From: Bacteroidales bacterium
GTDB taxonomy: Bacteria > Bacteroidota > Bacteroidia > Bacteroidales > UBA10428
Length of the DNA stretch: 57,711 nt
Assembly (NCBI GenBank): GCA_016930375.1
Contig: JAFGGU010000016.1
Coordinates: forward strand, 1-57,711
Direction of reading: 5' to 3'
The notes below the pieces were generated by a model, which saw only the letters and a list, made by a program, of their open reading frames with translations, was not told the DNA's origin and searched no databases. The stretch's first letter is position 1, and each line of letters starts with the position of its first letter. The position numbers and the translations under genes were made by a program. Positions 52,701 through 57,711 of the stretch are shown here, piece by piece.

Positions 52701-55700
52701 GTGACTGGGACAATACCGCCACCTGGTCTGACATTGGAGTCGGAGGCGCAGGAGGCGCAAGCGTACCGGACGGCAATACGATCGTAATCATTGGTGATGC
52801 CGCACACAACCATACTGTTACCATTAACCAGGCCAACCGGGTTTGCGGAGCCCTTACCATTTATAACGGTTCAACGCTGGATCTGAGGAATTTCACCGGA
52901 CATAATTTTGAATCCATTCCCGAAAAAGGGGTCAGCGGAACCGGAACGCTGCGTATCGCAGCCACCAACTATTTTCCACAGGGAGATTTTGGAGATTTCA
53001 TCGGCGAGACAGGCGGAACTGTTGAGTATTACACGCAAGGCGCCACAAACAATTCCATACCGGTGACTTCCAATGGCACCGGGTTGATCCTGGATCATTA
53101 TTATAACCTCATAATTAATCCTGCCACCGGCGCAACGATCAATTTCCCGAATTCCAACCTTCTTATTTATAATGATCTGACTAAAACAGGAGATGGTCAG
53201 GTGCTTACCAGTCCGGCAGCTGTTCATACCGTTCAGATCAACCGCGATTTTAGCGTTGAATCCGGCATATTCCAGGTACAGAATACCAACATACAGAATT
53301 TCAAAGTTCTGAGAAATATGGACGTGGATGGTACCTTTAGGGTACAGAGCGGTACAGCGGTAAATCATACCCTTGAACTTTACGGAAATCTCTCGGGAAC
53401 AGGAACGTTTAATGCCAATTACGGCGGTGAAAGAATACTCGTATATTTTAAAGGACTGAACGATGCCAGTATTTCCGGCGCTGACAAAATATTCTATTCC
53501 CTGGAGGTTGATAAAGGCACGGACCAGGTGCCGGTGCTGAATGTCAGGGCTGGCATAACAACATCTTTTGATCCTGCAGTAAGGTTAAAGAACGGAACAT
53601 TCAGGATGAAACAAAATACAGGAGCTACATTCATAATTTCCAACGCACGAAGTTTAATTGTTCCGGTCTCTTCCTGTTTAAGCATCGACAGTCTTGCCAA
53701 TGTCACCGTGGCATACGGAAATAACGACAGCACATTGTTCCTGATCGGTAAACTTGAAATGCTCGGTGGAACGTTGAACATCGGACGTACAACCAATACC
53801 CGCCGAAATTGCATTGAGTATTCCTCTGAAGGTAATCCCGAGATCGTTATCAATGGCGGAATCTTAAATATCAACGGGCAGATCAAGCGGAATTCCTTTA
53901 CCACTTTTGGCGCGCTCGATTACAGGCAGCAGGGTGGAGTAGTGCATATCTACGGGGAAAACCACGACAACACCAGGGGAAAACTTGAAATATGCAATGA
54001 AAACAGCTATTTCGGATTCTCGGGTGGGACCATTAATATGTACCGCGGCGGTGGCGTTACTTTCGGTGACCTTTACCTGCGGCCTACCGACTCGGATGTG
54101 ACCAATGGGGGAACCATTGCCTTTATTCCGCTGAATTTAGGAGCCAACCAGACTTTTAACGTAGATGCAGCTTGCGAACTGGGCAATATGACCATTACCG
54201 GCGTCGATGGCAATGACAGCGCTGTTGTCCGGCTTTCAGTCAATCCCCTGTTTTTACTGGGTAACCTTACCATCAGCAACAGCTTCAGCAGGTTAAACTG
54301 CAATAACCTGAATGTCAACATTGCAGGAGATTTCTCCAATTCTGGCAAATATACGGCCGGAACCAATACAACCCGGTTTTTCGGTGGCAACACGCAAACC
54401 GCGTTAATGGGTGTGAACACTACATTCGGAAAGCTTATTGTGGATAAAACCACGGGAACAACCCTGGCTTTTACCAGCACACTGGGATTTCAGCCGACAG
54501 TGACCGACTCGCTGACCATTAACAGCGGCACACTGGCAAACAATGGAACGCTTAATATTATTGCACAGGGCAACATCATTAACAATGGCATTCATGCTTC
54601 TACGGGTTCCGGCAGCCTGACTTTGCAGGGGACAAGGAATCAGATTATTTCCGGCAACGGGAACGGGCAATTCGGCAATGTTAACCTGACCAACGGAGCT
54701 GCCAATGGTGCGACACTGGGAGCTGACATGACGGTTAACGGAATTTTGACCCTGACCTCAGGCCCCCTGTATCTGAACGATTACCTGCTTACGCTTGGCG
54801 GTAGTTCATCTGTCGCCGGATCCTGGGGAAACCCTGCTCTCAATAACTGGATTATCACCAACGGGGTGCTTAGCGATGCCGGAGTCAGGAAAGTTTTTCC
54901 GGCAGTGTCACCTTCATCGTTTACATTTCCACTAGGTGTTGCCGGAAAATGTACCGAAGTTACGTATACCGTTACTTTTACGGCATCTTCACCGGGCAGC
55001 ATAATCGTTAAGCCGGTGAACATTAAAATACCTTCCCTCACGAATATGCTGGCAGATGAATTGCAGTACTACTGGAATGTTTCCAGCACGCCCTTCGGCG
55101 GCATGTCTTCCGTCACCCATACCTATGTTTACAATGTTGGAGATGTAAGGGGCAACGAAGCGCTTTATGTGGGAGCGCGTTATTATAACAATAACTGGAC
55201 TAACCTGGGAACCGGTGCGATAAATACCGGTACGAATTCCAACTCGTTTACGCAAAATTATATTGACGGTGAATATACCTGCGGCGAACCCGGCAATTTC
55301 CTCACCAAACCGGTATATTACAGTTACAACTCGGCTCCCAACATTACCTCAACCGGTGCCAACTGGAACACGGCAGGTTCCTGGGCAACCGGCGGACATG
55401 GAGGTACAGTGGCAACTTCAGCTCCTGACGGGAATCCGGTTATTATCGCTGCCGGGCATAGGATCAATGTGGCAGATGATGACAGAATAACCTATTCGGT
55501 TTTAAATGACGGTATCCTTAACCTGGGAACCACGGTGGGTCATAGTTTTGGGCATGTGAGCGGAAGCGGTCGCATCATCATGAGCAACACAACGGCCGGA
55601 CAATTTGTTTTCCCGGGAGGGGATTATGCCGATTTTATGAACACCGTTGGCAGTACGATAGAATACAACGGATCAACCGGGGGTGTGATATCCAGCATAT

Positions 55701-57711
55701 CACCTATTCTGAAAACCTATCAGAATCTTGAATTTACGGGACCTGTAAGTAAGTACCTGTCCTCCATGAATATTCTTGTAAAAGGCAACTTCCTGATCAC
55801 CGGCAGTCAGCTGCTCAATGATGTATATCATAAAAATATTACACTATTTGGGAATTGGAATGACGAAGTGATTAACGGTTTTGTACCGGGGAAGGGCCTG
55901 GTTTCTTTCGAAGGTACCGCCCCGCAGACCATTACCGGTCCCGATCCTGAACATTTCTATAATTTCAAAATAAATAATCCGGCAGGAGTTACCCCGGCCG
56001 GAAATATCGAAGTAGCCAACTGGTTGTACCTGGTCAACGGAAGGATCAATACCACGGGCAGCAGCCTGCTTACCATCACCAACACGCATGCCAGTCCGGT
56101 CACCGGCGGAAGCGACGCATCCTTTGTGGATGGACCGCTGAGGAAACGGATCATAGCCGGACAGTCCTTTAATTTCCCCGTTGGCAATTACAACGGCGTT
56201 GCAGCAAAACCTGCCCGTTTCGGGAATATCCTATTGTCGGGTGTAAGCGCGACCAATTACTGGACGGCTGCTTATGTGAATGCCGATCCTGAACCACCCT
56301 ACACCCGTTCCAGCCTGCTATCCCCGCTTACATCCGTAAGTGATAATGAATACTGGGTTGTCAACAGGCCAGCCGGAAATACAGCCAATGTGCGTTTGCG
56401 CTGGGATGCCAGCAGCAATATCGCCTCGGTCAGTTCCACACGGGTTACGGAATGGGTTACTCCTGCCAACCGTTGGGAAGAGAAAGGCAGTGTTCTGAGC
56501 GGTAACCTTACATCCGGAACGGTAGCAACCAGTACTCCGGTGGCAACGGACAATTATGTATTTACCCTGGGTGTGAGTGGTGTCACTGCGCGTATCACCA
56601 ACATCACTCCTGCAGAAATCTGCAACAACGGTGAAGTGGTGACAGTCACTGTTCTGCTGACAGGTATACCCAACTGGACCGTGACCTATACGGCCGGCGG
56701 GAATACCTACACACAGTCGGGCATTACATCATCGACCTTTAACATTCAGCTTACCGGAACCAACTTAGGTGGTCCCGGATTACATGATATTCAGCTAACA
56801 GGTGTGTCTGACGCAACAAAGACCGGCGTTGCCGATCCCACAGTTTACCAGGTCACCGTCAAGAGCACCTTCATTCCTGATATTCAGGGAACTTTTACAG
56901 TAGGTTCCAATGAAATCAGAAATTTCTATACCACTGATAACGGGAGTACGTATGCCTGGTCCTGGCAGGGAGCAAGTGGCGGTTCCATTGCATCACCGTC
57001 ATCTGCCGCGACCAATATAACCATGTCGGCCACACCTGCTGTCTATCAGCTTCAGGTAGCTGAAACCAGTCCGAATGGTTGTGTGGCAACCGATATACAG
57101 TCGATTAATGTTGTGAATACCCCCTCTCCGGATATTACGCCCAATGATCCAAACGTATGCCTGAATGAACCAGTTACCTATTCAACGCCCGCCATTGGAA
57201 CGCATACTTATACATGGACAATAGTTGGTGGGACACCCAATACAGGCACAGGAAATTCCATCGCAGTTACCTGGAATGCCGTTGGAAACGGTTCAGTAAC
57301 AGTAGTGGAAGACAATGCCGGGATCACCGGAACAGATGTACTGAATGTTGTGGTTGATCCGGAGCCCTTGGTGAACCTTATTGTTACCGGTCCGGCTTCG
57401 GTATGTGACGGTGCTATCGCTGTCATCAATGTTGCCGCGTCCCAGTCGGGTTTCAGCTACCAACTGAGAGAGGGAGTTGTTGACATCGGGTCGGCAGTGG
57501 CAGGAACAGGGGGCAGTATCAGCCTCCCTTCGGATGGTTTAACCGCCAATACTACTTTCAATGTTTTGGCTTACAACAATGGTTGCAGCGAGGAACTGAC
57601 ACAGACTGTGACGGTGACAGTTAATGATCCTGCAGCGCCTACGGGCACTTCACCACAAACGTTCTGCAGCATTGACAACCCGACGGTCGCCGATCTGGTT
57701 ACCACCACCGG
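49730..57711 (+). CDS. Giant secreted modular surface protein, partial (C-terminus outside window)
   Basis: The frame is open from the ATG at 49730 to the window end, about 2660 codons, without a stop. Signal peptide to about residue 36 (LLVFLFLLSSGAFAQ). A module of roughly 900 residues recurs three times, starting about residues 40, 985 and 1865: each begins with a W-x-W/tTW motif, a V-x-DGNTVII-x-GxxVT segment, then S-G-SG-L and GGTVEY. Between them are beta-helix-like repeats with QTISGNGNG and similar. Near residue 2350 onward come PKD/Ig-like domains (PEICNNGEVVTVTV; VCLNEPVTYS; QTFCSIDNPTVADL), the last being the Ig-like module found in type B T9SS proteins, so a CHU_C tail is expected past the edge. 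Probably a cell-surface adhesin or matrix protein; no enzyme motif seen. Confidence 0.85.
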   Translation, partial: MKTIFFKGPACLIRKFFSSRNILLVFLFLLSSGAFAQTTWYSYQSGNWTEWRTWTTDPSGTTLINPTATTPSSAVNNTVVILNGRTVTIAASVPSITTLGFTIQEGAVLDLTTNTNAHSFGVFSGSGLLRLSTATFPSFASGTFVQAGGGTVEYRNMAGFTLTQYTYNNLIINLNNNADEVLFNSLTALTVHGNATIERGILRIGDNVTAVRRVVNFNGDVTVSANAQIGIGQLNIGSTTDYDIPDRSHRITITGSLYNYGTVRFTNMTGPVYNNVPPGGAQSGWSDVVFNNASADQYVVCNGTTVFYRIEMSKGIDKTYILNFDADAPGRFFLYGRNDRQTNWSPTSYGLFTDAPAISNLNALGLLSGTCRLGTNINLPALASEYTLIDEDVCLWLDGSQVTYYTSSINRGIYLYGVLKLTNNALLNMDDAVASFMRGIVTREASSIIVDNSTVQATLIRTSSMTAIHRGALFISGNSVVNLSGNYSNGMHATLSMGYPDNVINISGGTINILHPTNVTTDMYSGSNGIYFSVLLGSISKNYNITGGTFNISIPNGSNAYLNSTVPFYNLNIQGVNTSSDLRVVQYTRPSASAPPTLGPQPLVVLNDLTLQGNAVLNTTVPATDVNVTVGGDFTVSSTGVYTPGDNSTSFNGARPQLFDVQGNITGNLYNLFITDSSTLTLNNANVAVPVVVRSEFWLSPGCTFNDNGRILEVRGNIVNSGTHFKPVSGAGSIQLTGTAAQTISGNGNGSFNNLSLNKTGGSVSLQSNMSVTGDLRLANTAARFNIGVSNLSLSATGDIYDNLTGSGKVFDASRMIQTSGQASDGGVSKVYSGTTAYVFPVGFYNASNTTYYYMPASIRYSSAPSAYGTVTTRPVNARHPLAQTTNALACYWKTSSSGFSGVPSTSVVHNYTYDPLSNYFVSGTESNYIPAVYRNSQTASWTTINNPVLVNDGTNVVAYDTAFTADGEYTAGEPDAFTAVKIRYSTGVNGDWDNTATWSDIGVGGAGGASVPDGNTIVIIGDAAHNHTVTINQANRVCGALTIYNGSTLDLRNFTGHNFESIPEKGVSGTGTLRIAATNYFPQGDFGDFIGETGGTVEYYTQGATNNSIPVTSNGTGLILDHYYNLIINPATGATINFPNSNLLIYNDLTKTGDGQVLTSPAAVHTVQINRDFSVESGIFQVQNTNIQNFKVLRNMDVDGTFRVQSGTAVNHTLELYGNLSGTGTFNANYGGERILVYFKGLNDASISGADKIFYSLEVDKGTDQVPVLNVRAGITTSFDPAVRLKNGTFRMKQNTGATFIISNARSLIVPVSSCLSIDSLANVTVAYGNNDSTLFLIGKLEMLGGTLNIGRTTNTRRNCIEYSSEGNPEIVINGGILNINGQIKRNSFTTFGALDYRQQGGVVHIYGENHDNTRGKLEICNENSYFGFSGGTINMYRGGGVTFGDLYLRPTDSDVTNGGTIAFIPLNLGANQTFNVDAACELGNMTITGVDGNDSAVVRLSVNPLFLLGNLTISNSFSRLNCNNLNVNIAGDFSNSGKYTAGTNTTRFFGGNTQTALMGVNTTFGKLIVDKTTGTTLAFTSTLGFQPTVTDSLTINSGTLANNGTLNIIAQGNIINNGIHASTGSGSLTLQGTRNQIISGNGNGQFGNVNLTNGAANGATLGADMTVNGILTLTSGPLYLNDYLLTLGGSSSVAGSWGNPALNNWIITNGVLSDAGVRKVFPAVSPSSFTFPLGVAGKCTEVTYTVTFTASSPGSIIVKPVNIKIPSLTNMLADELQYYWNVSSTPFGGMSSVTHTYVYNVGDVRGNEALYVGARYYNNNWTNLGTGAINTGTNSNSFTQNYIDGEYTCGEPGNFLTKPVYYSYNSAPNITSTGANWNTAGSWATGGHGGTVATSAPDGNPVIIAAGHRINVADDDRITYSVLNDGILNLGTTVGHSFGHVSGSGRIIMSNTTAGQFVFPGGDYADFMNTVGSTIEYNGSTGGVISSISPILKTYQNLEFTGPVSKYLSSMNILVKGNFLITGSQLLNDVYHKNITLFGNWNDEVINGFVPGKGLVSFEGTAPQTITGPDPEHFYNFKINNPAGVTPAGNIEVANWLYLVNGRINTTGSSLLTITNTHASPVTGGSDASFVDGPLRKRIIAGQSFNFPVGNYNGVAAKPARFGNILLSGVSATNYWTAAYVNADPEPPYTRSSLLSPLTSVSDNEYWVVNRPAGNTANVRLRWDASSNIASVSSTRVTEWVTPANRWEEKGSVLSGNLTSGTVATSTPVATDNYVFTLGVSGVTARITNITPAEICNNGEVVTVTVLLTGIPNWTVTYTAGGNTYTQSGITSSTFNIQLTGTNLGGPGLHDIQLTGVSDATKTGVADPTVYQVTVKSTFIPDIQGTFTVGSNEIRNFYTTDNGSTYAWSWQGASGGSIASPSSAATNITMSATPAVYQLQVAETSPNGCVATDIQSINVVNTPSPDITPNDPNVCLNEPVTYSTPAIGTHTYTWTIVGGTPNTGTGNSIAVTWNAVGNGSVTVVEDNAGITGTDVLNVVVDPEPLVNLIVTGPASVCDGAIAVINVAASQSGFSYQLREGVVDIGSAVAGTGGSISLPSDGLTANTTFNVLAYNNGCSEELTQTVTVTVNDPAAPTGTSPQTFCSIDNPTVADLVTTT

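Overview
The window reads as chromosomal DNA from a Bacteroidota bacterium, probably an environmental Bacteroidales-type lineage; the exact taxon cannot be fixed from sequence alone. Evidence: type IX secretion C-terminal sorting tails (type A on the pectate lyase-like and SGNH-like proteins, type B 'CHU_C' on the fn3 protein), several TAnnTTTG boxes of the Bacteroidota promoter type upstream of genes, very few Shine-Dalgarno sequences, and Bacteroidota versions of housekeeping genes. Two genes run off the window and have no stop codon inside it: an SGNH/Big_2 protein at the left edge (minus strand, 1-1326) and a giant secreted protein at the right edge (plus strand, 49730-57711).

Layout. (1) 1-29196 is an extracellular polysaccharide locus. 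The minus-strand operon starting near 29250 carries a nucleotide-sugar epimerase, Wza-like exporter, Wzc-like chain-length regulator, Wzx-like flippase, Wzy-like polymerase, two asparagine-synthetase-like proteins without the Cys2 glutaminase nucleophile, and two GT4 glycosyltransferases. It converges on a plus-strand operon (11817-16863) of an SGNH-like lipoprotein, hexapeptide acyltransferase, VOC protein, ATP-grasp ligase and two polysaccharide deacetylases. Divergent from that is a secreted pectate lyase-like protein, followed by a GT4, an acyl carrier protein, a full AsnB, a NadE-like amide synthase, an acyl-CoA/ACP ligase and two secreted SGNH-like proteins with Big_2 domains. Together this looks like a Wzx/Wzy-dependent exopolysaccharide whose acidic residues or substituents are acylated, amidated and deacetylated, with a lyase for release or trimming. 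(2) 29395-33770 holds a DUF6702-like protein, a T9SS type B fn3 protein and a TPR protein. (3) 33783-39588 is an aromatic amino acid operon (pheA, DAHP synthase/chorismate mutase, aroB, aroD, aroC, tyrA) preceded by a Phe-rich leader peptide and a terminator: a classical ribosome-mediated attenuator. (4) 39756-49499 is housekeeping: nth, two conserved secreted unknowns, uvrA, an ECF sigma factor, a small unknown, mdh, a phosphotriesterase-family lipoprotein and a TIM-barrel isomerase-like lipoprotein. (5) 49730 onward is one giant secreted modular protein.

Intergenic DNA is rich in repeats: REP-like palindromes (4312-4400, 34579-34633, 40459-40665), a CAG/CTG hairpin (45973-46050), and arrays of an 8-base unit related to CACCTAAW/TTTAGGNG after several genes, three of which (aroC, nth, uvrA) take their stop codon from the array. 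No tRNA, rRNA, CRISPR array, insertion sequence or phage gene was seen.
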